Shown: positions 47,428 to 55,621 of the stretch, one piece after another
Layout: the number at the start of each line of letters is the position of its first letter
Position numbering within the stretch: the stretch's first letter is position 1
Assembly: GCF_003590855.1 (NCBI RefSeq)
Contig: NZ_QYUP01000127.1
Location: 1 to 64,000, forward strand
Source: Massilia cavernae
GTDB taxonomy: Bacteria > Pseudomonadota > Gammaproteobacteria > Burkholderiales > Burkholderiaceae_D
Direction of reading: 5' to 3'
DNA length: 64,000 bases
Notes under the pieces: model-generated
Databases searched by the model: none
The model's input: the letters and a program-made list of their open reading frames with translations, nothing else
What the model was told of the DNA's origin: nothing
Translations under genes and position numbers: made by a program

Positions 47428-48732
47428 TTATTCGTCGGTTGCAGTTTCTTCGTCGGCTTCAACAGCCTTGACAGGCTTGACCATCTTCTTGCGCTCAAGT
47501 ACAGCAGCGAAGAAGCCGTCGGTCTGGTGCTTGTGCGGCAGCAGCTTCAGGTAGTCGCCCATTTCCAGGTCGATCTTCTGTTCCGCGAGTACCTTATTCA
47601 TCGGCACCAGCTCGAAATCGTCGTGCGAAGCAAGGAACTGCTCGATCACGCGGTCGTTCTCTTCATCCAGCAGCGAGCAGGTGGCGTACACCAGGCGGCC
47701 GCCGCCCTTGAGCAGGCGCGCTGCGCCGTCGAGGATGGCTACCTGCTTGTCGTGCATCTCGGTCACGGCTTCCGGCTTCTGGCGCCACTTGACGTCAGGA
47801 TTGCGGCGCAAGGTGCCCATGCCGCTGCAAGGCGCGTCAACCAGCACGCGGTCGATCTTGCCGGCCAGGCGCTTGATCTTGGCGTCGCGTTCGTGTGCGA
47901 TCTGCACCGGGTGCACGTTCGACAGGCCGCTGCGCGCCAGGCGCGGCTTCAGCTTGGCCAGGCGCTTCTCGGACACGTCGAAAGCGTACAGGCGGCCGGT
48001 ATTGCGCATCGCCGCGCCCAGCGCCAGCGTCTTGCCGCCCGCGCCCGCGCAGAAGTCGACCACCATCTCGCCGCGCTTGGCGCCGACGATCTGCGACAGC
48101 ACCTGGCTGCCCTCGTCCTGCACTTCGATCGCGCCGCTCTTGAACAGCGGCAGGTTCTGCAGTGCCGGCTTCCGCAGCACGCGCAGGCCCAGCGGTGCAT
48201 AAGGCATCGGCTCGGCGGCGATCGGCGCTTGCGCCAGTTCCGCCACCACGTCGTCGCGGTTGGCCTTGATCGAATTGACGCGCAGGTCCAGCGGCGCAGG
48301 CTGGTTGAGCGCCTCGGCCAGCTTCAGCGTTTCTTCCTCGCCGTACTGGCCGACGAATTTATCGTACAGCCACTGCGGCAGGTTCGAGCGCTTGGCCGCC
48401 GGGATCAGGCTGCGGTCGATTTCCTTGATGCGTGCCAGGAATTCGGTTTCTTCCTCGGTCAGGCCGCCGAGAGAATCGACACCCATCGCTTCGGCCAGGC
48501 CAAGGATGGTCAGGCGGCGCATGCCGTTGCCCGAACCGGCGAAGTCGGTGAAGAAGTTCTTGTTGCGCAGGACTGCGTAGACACCTTCGGCGATGGCGCC
48601 GCGTTCGCGGCCGCCCAGCCGTGGGTGGTCCTTGAAATAGCGCGACAGGGTGGTGTCGGCAGGCGCCGAAAAACGCAAAATCTCGCGCAGTACTTCTTCT
48701 GTGTTCGCGAGGATCGCTGGTGGCAGTCTCAT
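47428..48732 (-). CDS. rsmB: 16S rRNA (cytosine-C5)-methyltransferase, RsmB/Sun family
   Basis: The 434-residue product has an N-terminal NusB-like helical domain (about residues 1-140) and a C-terminal SAM methyltransferase domain: DFCAGAGGKTLALGA (motif I), VDAPCSGMGTLRRNPDVKW (motif IV with its Cys) and VYATCSLLDEEN (catalytic Cys, motif VI). It methylates a cytosine in 16S rRNA; E. coli RsmB modifies C967. AAGGA precedes the ATG. purN lies 12 nt upstream and mscS 14 nt downstream. Confidence 0.9.
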   Translation of the reverse strand: MRLPPAILANTEEVLREILRFSAPADTTLSRYFKDHPRLGGRERGAIAEGVYAVLRNKNFFTDFAGSGNGMRRLTILGLAEAMGVDSLGGLTEEETEFLARIKEIDRSLIPAAKRSNLPQWLYDKFVGQYGEEETLKLAEALNQPAPLDLRVNSIKANRDDVVAELAQAPIAAEPMPYAPLGLRVLRKPALQNLPLFKSGAIEVQDEGSQVLSQIVGAKRGEMVVDFCAGAGGKTLALGAAMRNTGRLYAFDVSEKRLAKLKPRLARSGLSNVHPVQIAHERDAKIKRLAGKIDRVLVDAPCSGMGTLRRNPDVKWRQKPEAVTEMHDKQVAILDGAARLLKGGGRLVYATCSLLDEENDRVIEQFLASHDDFELVPMNKVLAEQKIDLEMGDYLKLLPHKHQTDGFFAAVLERKKMVKPVKAVEADEETATDE

Positions 48733-48744
48733 GTAATTCCTTGG

Positions 48745-49362
48745 TTAGATATTTGCTGTGTCGGCGATGCGGACGCCGCCGCCGACGATGCTGAGCCGGT
48801 CCTCGACAAACAGCCGGATGGCGAGCGGATACAGCTTGTGTTCTTCGACCAGTACGCGCGCCGACAGGGTGTCTTCCGTGTCGCCGGGCAGCACCGGTAC
48901 TTTTACCTGCACCACGACCGGGCCGTGGTCGAGTTCGGCGGTGACGAAGTGCACCGTCGCGCCATGCTCGGCAACGCGGGCGTTGATCGCCTGCTGGTGC
49001 GTATCCAGGCCCGGGAACAGCGGCAGCAGCGACGGGTGGATGTTCAGCAGGCGGCCTTCGTAATGCTCGACGAAAGGCGCGGTCAGGATGCGCATGAAGC
49101 CAGCCAGCACGACGAGGTCGGGCGCAAAGCCATCGATTACTTCCTGCAATTTGGCGTCGAACTGGTCGCGCGTGGGGAAATCCTTGTTTGCGACCACGGC
49201 GGTTGGAATGCCGTGCGCCTGGGCGAATTCGAGACCCTTGGCGTCCGCCTTGTTGCTGATAACGGCGGCGATACGTGCCGGCCAGGCTTCGGATTGAGCT
49301 GCGCGCACGACAGCTTCCATGTTGCTGCCGCGGCCGGAAATGAGGATGACAATGTTTTTCAT
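48745..49362 (-). CDS. purN: Phosphoribosylglycinamide formyltransferase
   Basis: The 205-residue formyl-THF-dependent enzyme catalyses step three of purine synthesis. Signatures are ISGRGSNMEAV near the N-terminus, VLAGFMRIL, NIHPSLLPLFPGLDTHQQAI containing the catalytic Asn/His, and the Asp in AELDHGPVVVQ. I use the ATG at 49362 (MKNIVILISGRGSN); an ATG at 49371 in the same frame adds three residues and cannot be excluded because neither has a strong ribosome site. It heads the purN-rsmB-mscS operon. Confidence 0.94.
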   Translation of the reverse strand: MKNIVILISGRGSNMEAVVRAAQSEAWPARIAAVISNKADAKGLEFAQAHGIPTAVVANKDFPTRDQFDAKLQEVIDGFAPDLVVLAGFMRILTAPFVEHYEGRLLNIHPSLLPLFPGLDTHQQAINARVAEHGATVHFVTAELDHGPVVVQVKVPVLPGDTEDTLSARVLVEEHKLYPLAIRLFVEDRLSIVGGGVRIADTANI

Positions 49363-49465
49363 GGCGCACATTGTACCCCGGCCCACAGGCCGAACCAAGG
49401 AAACGGGCCAAAAATGATGCGGCGCAGCATACACTTTCTGCGCCACCGGATAGTGCGATTGAAGC

Positions 49466-49864
49466 TTATTCGAACGAGTAAAAGACGCGGAACGGGACTT
49501 TTTTCTCGGCCCAGTAGTCGGCGGCGTCACGGAAGACGTCGAGCAGGGTTTCGCGCGCTTCCTTGTCGAATTTTTGCGTATTTGGCAATTGCTCAAGCAC
49601 AACAATGAAGCCTGGCTGCTGGCCGGCCTTGAAGATGGTATCGGTCAGCGACACGCGAAGCGCTTCGAAGTTCTTGCTGGCCTGCTTGGGAAAATGGAAG
49701 TTCTCGCCAATGCGCGCACACACTTGCTGTTTGGTCAACGTATCGGCGCAGTGAGCGTACAGAAAGTGCTGCCCCAGGCGAGCGGCCTCCTCCTGCAGCT
49801 CCGTCACACGGAACGCACGAATGGACTGCACTAGGTTGGGCGGCACTGTTATAAACAAACTCAT
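49466..49864 (-). CDS. Barstar-family protein (RNase inhibitor-like), no barnase partner seen
   Basis: The 132-residue product has the barstar fold pattern. An N-terminal strand and helix (FLYAHCADTLTKQQVCARIGENFHFP) lead to the loop and helix FPKQASKNFEALRVSLTD and a strand-helix-strand end (GFIVVLEQLPNT ... DYWAEKKVPFRVFYSFE). Barstars bind and block barnase-type RNases or related toxins. GAGGGAAAA sits directly before the ATG at 49864; the longer frame to 49993 is not supported. No ribonuclease gene is adjacent, so its partner is elsewhere or it has another role. Confidence 0.75.
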   Translation of the reverse strand: MSLFITVPPNLVQSIRAFRVTELQEEAARLGQHFLYAHCADTLTKQQVCARIGENFHFPKQASKNFEALRVSLTDTIFKAGQQPGFIVVLEQLPNTQKFDKEARETLLDVFRDAADYWAEKKVPFRVFYSFE

Positions 49865-50245
49865 TTTTCCCTCAAGTCGACCTGATGAACGGGGTGTTTT
49901 TTCTTGTATTGAATGCTGATGCGCTACGCGCTCGCTGCTGCGATCGCTTGTCTCCTTGGTTGGTTGCCACGCGCCAATATATCCCTGAATCATATAAGGG
50001 TAACGTTTTGTGGTAGTTGAATCAACCCGAATGTGATCACGGACGCAAGATTTGTGAAAATATGGAATGTATTGGCTTAAAAGAAGTCTGATTTCAGCGA
50101 TATCCTCGAAATGGGCGTCGATCGTGGCGTCTTATCGTGCTGTTACATTTTGTTGCCACATGGATCATGGATGAACCCTGCGCAGTATTAATATGAGAAC
50201 TGGGTCAGTAACCATGCAGTCCAACGAATACAAGCGAGGTTCAAA
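49865..50245. other. Intergenic region between barstar and glycine-zipper genes
   Basis: Some 380 bp of AT-rich DNA lie between divergent genes. I found no open frame with a ribosome site, no RNase remnant and no clear hairpin terminator. Confidence 0.5.
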
Positions 50246-50776
50246 ATGAACGCACAAGCAAAATTGATGATCGCCGCGATGGGCGTTTGCGCCCTCCCGC
50301 TGGCCCAGGCGCAGGTAGCCGAGTTTGAAGATTTTGGCCACGTCACCCGTGTCCAGCCGCGCGTCGAACGCTACAGCCAGCCGCGCCAGGAATGCCGTAC
50401 CGAATACGTGCAGGTACCGGTAGCGCAGCAACCGCAGCGCAGCGCCGGCGGCGCCATCCTTGGCGCGCTGGCGGGCGGCGTGATCGGCAACCAGGTTGGC
50501 GGCGGCTCGGGCCGTGCGGCAGCGACCGCGGCCGGCGTGCTGGCCGGCGCCGCGATTGGCGACCAGGTGTCGAACGCCAACCGTGCGGCGCCGCCTCCGG
50601 GTTATCAGGAACAAGCCGTGCGTCAATGCCGCACCGTGGATTCGTTCGAATCCCGCAATGTGGGCTACGACGTGACTTACGATTACCGTGGCCGCACTTA
50701 TACGACCTTAATGCCGCGCGATCCGGGCAACCGTGTGCGCCTGCGCGTTTCGGTCGAGCCGGACGAGCGCCAGTAA
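50246..50776 (+). CDS. Exported glycine-zipper 2TM domain protein
   Basis: The 176-residue product has a signal peptide (residues 1-22, ending AQAQ). A conserved surface-antigen-like part with paired Cys (RQECRTEYVQVPV ... VRQCRTVDSF) follows. The central glycine zipper (AGGAILGALAGGVIGNQVGGGSG ... AGVLAGAAIGDQV) can insert into membranes. It belongs to the Rickettsia 17-kDa antigen-like group of envelope proteins; the precise role is unknown. A palindromic repeat begins 14 nt after its stop. Confidence 0.85.
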   Translation: MNAQAKLMIAAMGVCALPLAQAQVAEFEDFGHVTRVQPRVERYSQPRQECRTEYVQVPVAQQPQRSAGGAILGALAGGVIGNQVGGGSGRAAATAAGVLAGAAIGDQVSNANRAAPPPGYQEQAVRQCRTVDSFESRNVGYDVTYDYRGRTYTTLMPRDPGNRVRLRVSVEPDERQ

Positions 50777-50789
50777 TAAGTTAGCAACC

Positions 50790-50881
50790 CGTAGGGCGGA
50801 TAAGCGGAGCGCATCCGCCAAATGCATGCGATATCGTGACGCGTGCGTTTGGCGGATGCGCTTTCGCTTATCCGCCCTACG
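50790..50881. repeat. Dispersed palindromic element, copy C
   Basis: Arms 50790-50819 and 50851-50881 are inverted repeats of 30/31 bp that differ at two positions, around a 31-nt centre. The arms match those at 27823-27915. The centre also matches that copy in inverse orientation (TGCATGC...GACGCGTGC), so the whole unit of about 92 bp is one mobile-type element. It separates the glycine-zipper gene from the aminopropyltransferase-like gene, whose -10 TATAAT (50905-50910) lies just beyond it. Confidence 0.9.
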
Positions 50882-50934
50882 TTTTTCTGGATACGCGCAC
50901 ACGATATAATGCGCCCACTCAACCAGGCCGCATC

Positions 50935-51717
50935 ATGCTCATCAAACGCAAATCCATCGAACAAGCCGAATCGTCCCGCAAGCCCGCGCGCAAACCAAAA
51001 TTTGCACCTGTCACCCTATCCGAACAGGACGGCGTCCGCTACCTCCACTTCGGCACCGAATGGGTTCAAGGCGCGATGCGCATCCGCAAGCCCGACTGGC
51101 CTGAACTCGAATACGCGCAGCAAATGATGGCCTGGACGCTGTTCATCAAAGAACCGCGCAACATCGCCCAGCTCGGCCTCGGCACTGCCACCCTCACCAA
51201 GTTCTGCTATCGCCAGTTCCCCGACGCGAACGTCACCGCCGTCGAACTGAACGACGCCGTCATCAACATCTGCGCGTCGATGTTCAAGCTGCCGGCGAAC
51301 GATGAGCGCCTGAACGTGGTCGAAATGGATGCGATGGACTTCGTCAACGACGATGCCAACCACGGCGCCTTCGACGTACTGCAATGCGACCTGTACGACG
51401 CCACCGCGCGCGGCCCAGTGCTCGACACGCCCGAGTTCTACCAGGCCTGCAACGCCTGCCTGGCCGACGGCGGTATCATGACGGTCAACCTGTTTGGCGA
51501 CCACCCGAGCTTCGCGAAAAACTTCAAGGCGATGAAGTTCGCCTTCGCTCATGTAATTTGCCTGCCTGAAGTGCATGATGGTAATGTTGTCGCGATCTGC
51601 TTCCGCGACCGCCCGGCTCTCGACATCGAGGCGCTGCAGGCGCGTGCCGCGGAGATCGTCGCCGCGACCAAGCTGCCCGCCAAATCGTGGGTCAAGGGCA
51701 TCCAGTCAGCAGAATAA
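50935..51717 (+). CDS. Spermidine synthase-like (aminopropyltransferase/methyltransferase fold) protein
   Basis: The 260-residue Rossmann-fold protein has the spermidine-synthase core: nucleotide-binding LGLGTATLTKFCYRQFPDANVTAVELNDAVINIC near residues 85-118, and acidic residues in DAMDFVND and LQCDLYDAT. It lacks the normal N-terminal beta domain of SpeE and may have another substrate. The open frame runs back into the palindromic repeat, so the ATG at 50935 is used. It is followed after 29 nt by the secretion-type ATPase gene. Confidence 0.8.
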   Translation: MLIKRKSIEQAESSRKPARKPKFAPVTLSEQDGVRYLHFGTEWVQGAMRIRKPDWPELEYAQQMMAWTLFIKEPRNIAQLGLGTATLTKFCYRQFPDANVTAVELNDAVINICASMFKLPANDERLNVVEMDAMDFVNDDANHGAFDVLQCDLYDATARGPVLDTPEFYQACNACLADGGIMTVNLFGDHPSFAKNFKAMKFAFAHVICLPEVHDGNVVAICFRDRPALDIEALQARAAEIVAATKLPAKSWVKGIQSAE

Positions 51718-51734
51718 CCAACCGCAGCGCCCGC

Positions 51735-51740
51735 AGGAGG
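51735..51740 (+). promoter_or_regulatory. Strong ribosome-binding site deciding a TTG start (GspE/PilB-like gene)
   Basis: AGGAGG lies 6 nt before TTG at 51747. No ATG or GTG in frame near the expected N-terminus has a comparable site. Confidence 0.65.
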
Positions 51741-51746
51741 AACGGC

Positions 51747-53570
51747 TTGAACGCAGATGTGAAACCAGCAGCGCCAAAACCGGCGGCGGCCCAGCCAAGG
51801 GCTCCCCGCTCGCTCGACCTCCAGACGATTTTTTCGTGGCTGCTTGCCGACGGCATCGTCGAAAAAGCCAACGTCAAAACCAACTTCACCCAGGCCCAGG
51901 CCATCCTGAAAAACGCGGTCGGCTCGATGCACCCGCTATCGGCCGCGGCCCAGTGCAAGCTGATCTCCGCGCAACCGCCGCACCGCCTGATGACGCTCGA
52001 CCTGCTGACGGAATACGCCGCCAGCAAAGTCGGCCTGCCGTTCGTGCGCATCGACCCACTGAAGATCGACTTCACCAAAGTGGCGGACGTAATGTCCGCC
52101 AGCTACGCGGCGCGCTTCAACATCCTGCCGCTGGAACTCACCGGCACCACGCTGACGGTGGCCACGGCCGACCCGTTCTCGCACGAATGGGAAGCCGAGA
52201 TTGCCAAGATCTCGCGCCGCAAGATCCAGCTGGCGATGGCCAACCCGCTCGACATCGCGCAGTACATTTCGCAGTTCTTCAGCCTGGCCAAATCGATCAA
52301 GGACGCCAACAAGTCGACCGGCCAGGACGTCGCGCTGCGCAACAACTTCGAGCAGCTGGTTGAACTGGGCAAGTCGAACAAGCAGGTCGATGCCAACGAC
52401 CAGCACATCGTCAACATCGTCGATTGGCTGTGGCAGTACGCGTTCGAACAGCGCGCCTCGGACATCCACCTGGAACCGAAGCGCGACATGGCCGTCATCC
52501 GCTTCCGCATCGACGGCGTGCTGCACCAGGTGTACCAGGTGCCGGCGGTGGTGATGATCGCGATGACCGCGCGCATCAAGCTGCTCGGACGCATGGACGT
52601 GATCGAAAAGCGGCGCCCGCAGGATGGCCGCATCAAGACGCGCACCAGCGGCGGCCAGGAAGTGGAGCTGCGCCTGTCGACGATGCCAACCGCGTTCGGC
52701 GAAAAGCTGGTGATGCGTATCTTCGACCCCGAAGTGGTGGTCAAGACGCTGCCGGAACTCGGTTTCCCGCTCGACGACGCGCGCCGCTGGGACGAACTGA
52801 CCGCCAAGCCGCACGGCATCATCCTCGTCACCGGTCCTACCGGTTCGGGCAAGACGACCACGCTGTACACCACGCTCAAGGCGCTGGCCACGTCCGAAGT
52901 GAACGTGTGTACGGTGGAAGACCCGATCGAGATGGTGGAAGCATCGTTCAACCAGATGCAGATACAGCCCGGCATCGACCTGTCGTTCGCTGACGGCGTG
53001 AAGGCGTTGATGCGGCAGGACCCGGACATCATCATGGTCGGCGAGATCCGCGACCTCGGCACCGCCGAAATGGCGATCCAGGCCGCGCTGACCGGTCACC
53101 TTGTGCTGTCGACGCTGCACACAAACGACGCGCCGTCTGCCGTGATGCGGCTGCTGGAACTTGGCGTGCCCTACTACCTGCTGGAGGCGACGCTGGTCGG
53201 CATCATGGCGCAGCGACTGGTGCGTACGCTGTGCCCGCACTGCAAGGCGCTCGATGGCGAGATCAGCGACGAGGTGTGGCAAAGCATCGGCGGCTCGTGG
53301 AACATCCAGAAGCCGTCGCCGATGTACCGCCCGATCGGCTGCCCGGAATGCCGGCAGACCGGCTATCGTGGCCGTACCGGCATCTACGAGCTGCTGACGA
53401 TCACCGAAGACTTCACCAAGCGCATCAGCGAAGAAACCGACCTGATCGCACTGCGCCAGCAAAGCGTGGCCGACGGCATGAAGCCGCTGCGCATCGCGGG
53501 CGCGTACAAGATCATCGAAGGGGTAACCACGGCGGACGAAGTATTGAAGGTGACGGCGGCACTGACCTGA
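51747..53570 (+). CDS. GspE/PilB-type secretion ATPase
   Basis: The 607-residue ATPase is of the type II secretion/type IV pilus class. The N-terminal MshEN-like domain (about residues 60-190) is followed by the ATPase core with Walker A GPTGSGKTT at residues 363-371, an Asp box (VCTVEDPIEM), Walker B (DPDIIMVGEIRD) and a His box (LSTLHTNDAPSA). The C-terminal tetracysteine zinc site is CPHC ... CPEC. TTG is the start, given AGGAGG six bases before it. No pilC, pilD, gspF or pilin genes are adjacent, so it is a solitary motor gene whose partners lie elsewhere. Confidence 0.9.
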   Translation: MNADVKPAAPKPAAAQPRAPRSLDLQTIFSWLLADGIVEKANVKTNFTQAQAILKNAVGSMHPLSAAAQCKLISAQPPHRLMTLDLLTEYAASKVGLPFVRIDPLKIDFTKVADVMSASYAARFNILPLELTGTTLTVATADPFSHEWEAEIAKISRRKIQLAMANPLDIAQYISQFFSLAKSIKDANKSTGQDVALRNNFEQLVELGKSNKQVDANDQHIVNIVDWLWQYAFEQRASDIHLEPKRDMAVIRFRIDGVLHQVYQVPAVVMIAMTARIKLLGRMDVIEKRRPQDGRIKTRTSGGQEVELRLSTMPTAFGEKLVMRIFDPEVVVKTLPELGFPLDDARRWDELTAKPHGIILVTGPTGSGKTTTLYTTLKALATSEVNVCTVEDPIEMVEASFNQMQIQPGIDLSFADGVKALMRQDPDIIMVGEIRDLGTAEMAIQAALTGHLVLSTLHTNDAPSAVMRLLELGVPYYLLEATLVGIMAQRLVRTLCPHCKALDGEISDEVWQSIGGSWNIQKPSPMYRPIGCPECRQTGYRGRTGIYELLTITEDFTKRISEETDLIALRQQSVADGMKPLRIAGAYKIIEGVTTADEVLKVTAALT

Positions 53571-53619
53571 TTTTTGGACAGTCCGCAGAAATACCCTAGC
53601 GCAATCACGAATCGCAGGC

Positions 53620-53625
53620 TATAAT
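53620..53625 (+). promoter_or_regulatory. Candidate -10 box of tRNA-Lys
   Basis: TATAAT lies 12 bp before the tRNA. The matching -35 region (near 53597-53602) is poor. Confidence 0.45.
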
Positions 53626-53636
53626 GCTGCCTCTTC

Positions 53637-53712
53637 GGGTCGTTAGCTCAGCTGGTAGAGCAGCGGACTTTTAATCCGTTGGTCGCAGGTTCGAATCCCG
53701 CACGGCCTACCA
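53637..53712 (+). tRNA. tRNA-Lys (anticodon UUU)
   Basis: The 76-nt cloverleaf includes an encoded CCA. The anticodon loop CTTTTAA reads UUU, the D-loop is AGCTCAGCTGGTAGAG and the T-loop is GGTTCGAATCC. The acceptor stem pairs GGGTCGT with ACGGCCT (two G-U pairs). Confidence 0.96.
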
Positions 53713-53734
53713 CGAATACAGAAGTAAGCAAATG

Positions 53735-53766
53735 AAGCAGTTACGAGTGATCGTGACTGCTTTTTT
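53735..53766 (+). terminator. Intrinsic terminator of tRNA-Lys
   Basis: AAGCAGTTACGA pairs with TCGTGACTGCTT (12 bp, one G-U, GTGA loop) and runs into T6, 22 nt after the tRNA. Confidence 0.85.
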
Positions 53767-53905
53767 GTTTTGGGGCGCTGATAGGTTTTTTATCGCGTGA
53801 TCAGCGGCCAAAACTACATCCCGCCTCTAAACTCGTCGTTCCCGGGATGGGTGCCTCGCCACTTCCAGTCGACTGCACCCGCACCTCTTCTGGCAACGTT
53901 GCATC

Positions 53906-54199
53906 TCAACGTGACTTCAGCCACTCCCTAAGAACATCGTTCATGCGCGTTTGCCAGCCAGCGCCAGTAGCTTTGAAAGCCTCCAGCACGTCGGCATCAA
54001 ACCGGATCGTTGTGCTGACCTTGGTCCCGCTGCCTATCGGACGCCCGCGCCGCTTTCCTAACTCTGCGCACGCTTCCTCGCGCGATACGATCTTCTCGCC
54101 GACTCTCCATTCGCCTTTCTCAAAAAATTCGTCTGTCAGCTCGGGAGCATCGTCAGGGTCAACCCAAGGCTCTTTCGAATTCGGCGATTTCACGTTCAT
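53906..54199 (-). CDS. brnA: BrnA-type antitoxin
   Basis: The 97-residue protein has an acidic N-terminal half (WVDPDDAPELTDEFFEKGEW) and a C-terminal ribbon-helix-helix region (KVSTTIRFDADVLEAFKATGAGWQTRMNDVLREWL) typical of BrnA. It neutralises the BrnT RNase and represses the operon. Its start lies 41 nt inside the end of the toxin gene, so translation is coupled. The order toxin-antitoxin is the standard one for brnTA. Confidence 0.9.
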   Translation of the reverse strand: MNVKSPNSKEPWVDPDDAPELTDEFFEKGEWRVGEKIVSREEACAELGKRRGRPIGSGTKVSTTIRFDADVLEAFKATGAGWQTRMNDVLREWLKSR

Positions 54200-54431
54200 T
54201 TGCTTTCCTCATGCTAATGATTCTTCGCGTCCCGCCACGCGGTGTCCACACGACGACTATGACCCGATCGTCCAACAAGCCGACAGTCATACGCCGGGGC
54301 TCGCCATAGTCCCGGCGGTCGTCGTCAAGCGTCATGGTTACACCTGCGAAAACTTCGTTCGCACGTGCGAAATCCAAACCTCTTTCAATAAGTGCCTTGG
54401 CACGTTTTGCCGGATCGAAGCTAAGCTTCAT
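54159..54431 (-). CDS. brnT: BrnT-type toxin (RelE-like RNase)
   Basis: The 90-residue protein has the BrnT pattern: KLSFDPAKRAKALIERGLDFARANEVFAG, then DDDRRDYGEPRRMTVGLLDDRVIVVVWTPRGGTRRIISMRKANERE. The RRIISMRKAN motif carries the basic catalytic residues. BrnT cleaves mRNA to stop growth under stress. It is first in the operon with brnA. The locus sits behind tRNA-Lys in a short accessory pocket. Confidence 0.9.
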   Translation of the reverse strand: MKLSFDPAKRAKALIERGLDFARANEVFAGVTMTLDDDRRDYGEPRRMTVGLLDDRVIVVVWTPRGGTRRIISMRKANEREIAEFERALG

Positions 54432-54564
54432 TGATTATTGTAGTAACAGAAATAGGATGTGCCAGTGTTTTGTGCACTTGCACCTTACTACCGTTCCTTT
54501 TCTACACCTCACGATAGATCAAGATTGGTTGACGCTTGCCAAGGCCGAGACCTAGATTGCTCCA

Positions 54565-54894
54565 ATGCAAAAATCAAACGTCGAGCCATCCTCAGCTTTC
54601 AACGATCCCATTGCCCTGTCCGACTACGCTGAAAAAACTCGGCGCCTCGTCCCGGGCTGGTCCGACCTGCAAAAAATGACGGCTTTGCTGGTCGCCGAGC
54701 GAGCGCAGGAACAAGCCAGCGTCCTCGTCGTCGGAGCAGGTGGTGTCGAATTGGCAGCCTTGGCGGAAACGTCACCACAATGGCATTTCGTGGGTGTCGA
54801 TCAGGCGGCCCAGGTGGTCACCCGCTTCCTGCGCGACCGCCGGATCCTGGCCCGCACCAAGGCCTTCCGCGCGAGTGCGATCGGCCTCGCTTGA
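54565..54894 (+). pseudogene. Truncated SAM-dependent methyltransferase remnant
   Basis: The 109-residue frame begins like a class I methyltransferase of about 230 residues: ALSDYAEKTRRLVPGWSDLQKMTALLVAERA, then motif I VLVVGAGGVELAALAE and HFVGVDQAAQ. After residue ~85 the similarity ends in an unrelated-looking tail (VVTRFLRDRRILARTKAFRA) and a stop; the rest of the fold is missing. This looks like a deletion remnant, and it may be untranslated. It lies between brnT and a signal-peptide protein. Confidence 0.55.
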
Positions 54895-55096
54895 GCGATC
54901 AAAGCATTGTTCGACTTATACGTTTTTCCGACCTATATTGCATGTAAGCGGGGCCGCGGTTTGATGGTCCCGCTGGCGAGCAATATACTATGCAATAACT
55001 GACGAACCAGCGTCCCCGGCCGCCAACAGTCAGTCACCCCGCTCGTCGAGTGGCTTTGCGTCGACGGCCTCCAGGCAACGGTTCAGGAGGTGCGTC

Positions 55097-55537
55097 ATGA
55101 AACGCTTATTATTCCTGTCCGGCTTCGCCGCCGCCATGGCATTCAGCCCAGTGGCCCTGGCCCAATCCGACATCAGCAAAGTCACCATTCCACGCGTTCC
55201 CGAAACGATCGAGCTTCCGGCCAAGTACAGCAGGATCTGGGCCGGTGAATTCGAGACGCTGCTGGGTTCATACGATCTGTCGAATGGCGATACCCTTACC
55301 CTGACCAAACGGGTCAACCGCAAATACATCCAGGTAGGCGACATGCCGAAAGCCGAGGTGGTCGCGGTCAATGACTATGACTTCGTCGCTCTCGACAAAC
55401 GCTACCGTGTGGTGCTGCAGGAACCAATGTTCGGCGATGTCACCGGCTACCTGCTGATCGACCGCAGCAAGACGATGTCGCGCGACCTGTCCTCGATCGA
55501 ACCGCAGATCCAGTCCTACGGATTCGCTGCACGATAA
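55097..55537 (+). CDS. Exported protein of unknown function (146 aa)
   Basis: The 146-residue protein has a clear signal peptide (residues 1-22, MKRLLFLSGFAAAMAFSPVALA, cleaved before QSD) and a predicted beta-rich mature part (YDLSNGDTLTLTKRVNRKYIQVG; RYRVVLQEPMFGDVTGYLLID). AGGAGG sits 6 nt before the ATG. No cysteine is present in the mature protein. I do not recognise a family; a small periplasmic beta protein is the best description. Confidence 0.75.
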   Translation: MKRLLFLSGFAAAMAFSPVALAQSDISKVTIPRVPETIELPAKYSRIWAGEFETLLGSYDLSNGDTLTLTKRVNRKYIQVGDMPKAEVVAVNDYDFVALDKRYRVVLQEPMFGDVTGYLLIDRSKTMSRDLSSIEPQIQSYGFAAR

Positions 55538-55621
55538 CAACTGGAAGGAAGTATTACGAATTACGACAATTCATTGCAATTGATTTCGCAGGAGAACTAC
55601 GTTGCCATTTAAAATGGCAAC

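Noticed and set aside
47527-49608. A 693-codon plus-strand frame opposite rsmB and purN
   Set aside because: Shadow ORF; both opposite genes have complete catalytic motifs.
53637-53712. tRNA-Lys 3' end as an attachment site for an integrated element
   Set aside because: No second copy of the 3' end and no integrase gene were found downstream within the window; a similar TTCGAATCCCGC at 50643 is a chance match inside a coding gene.
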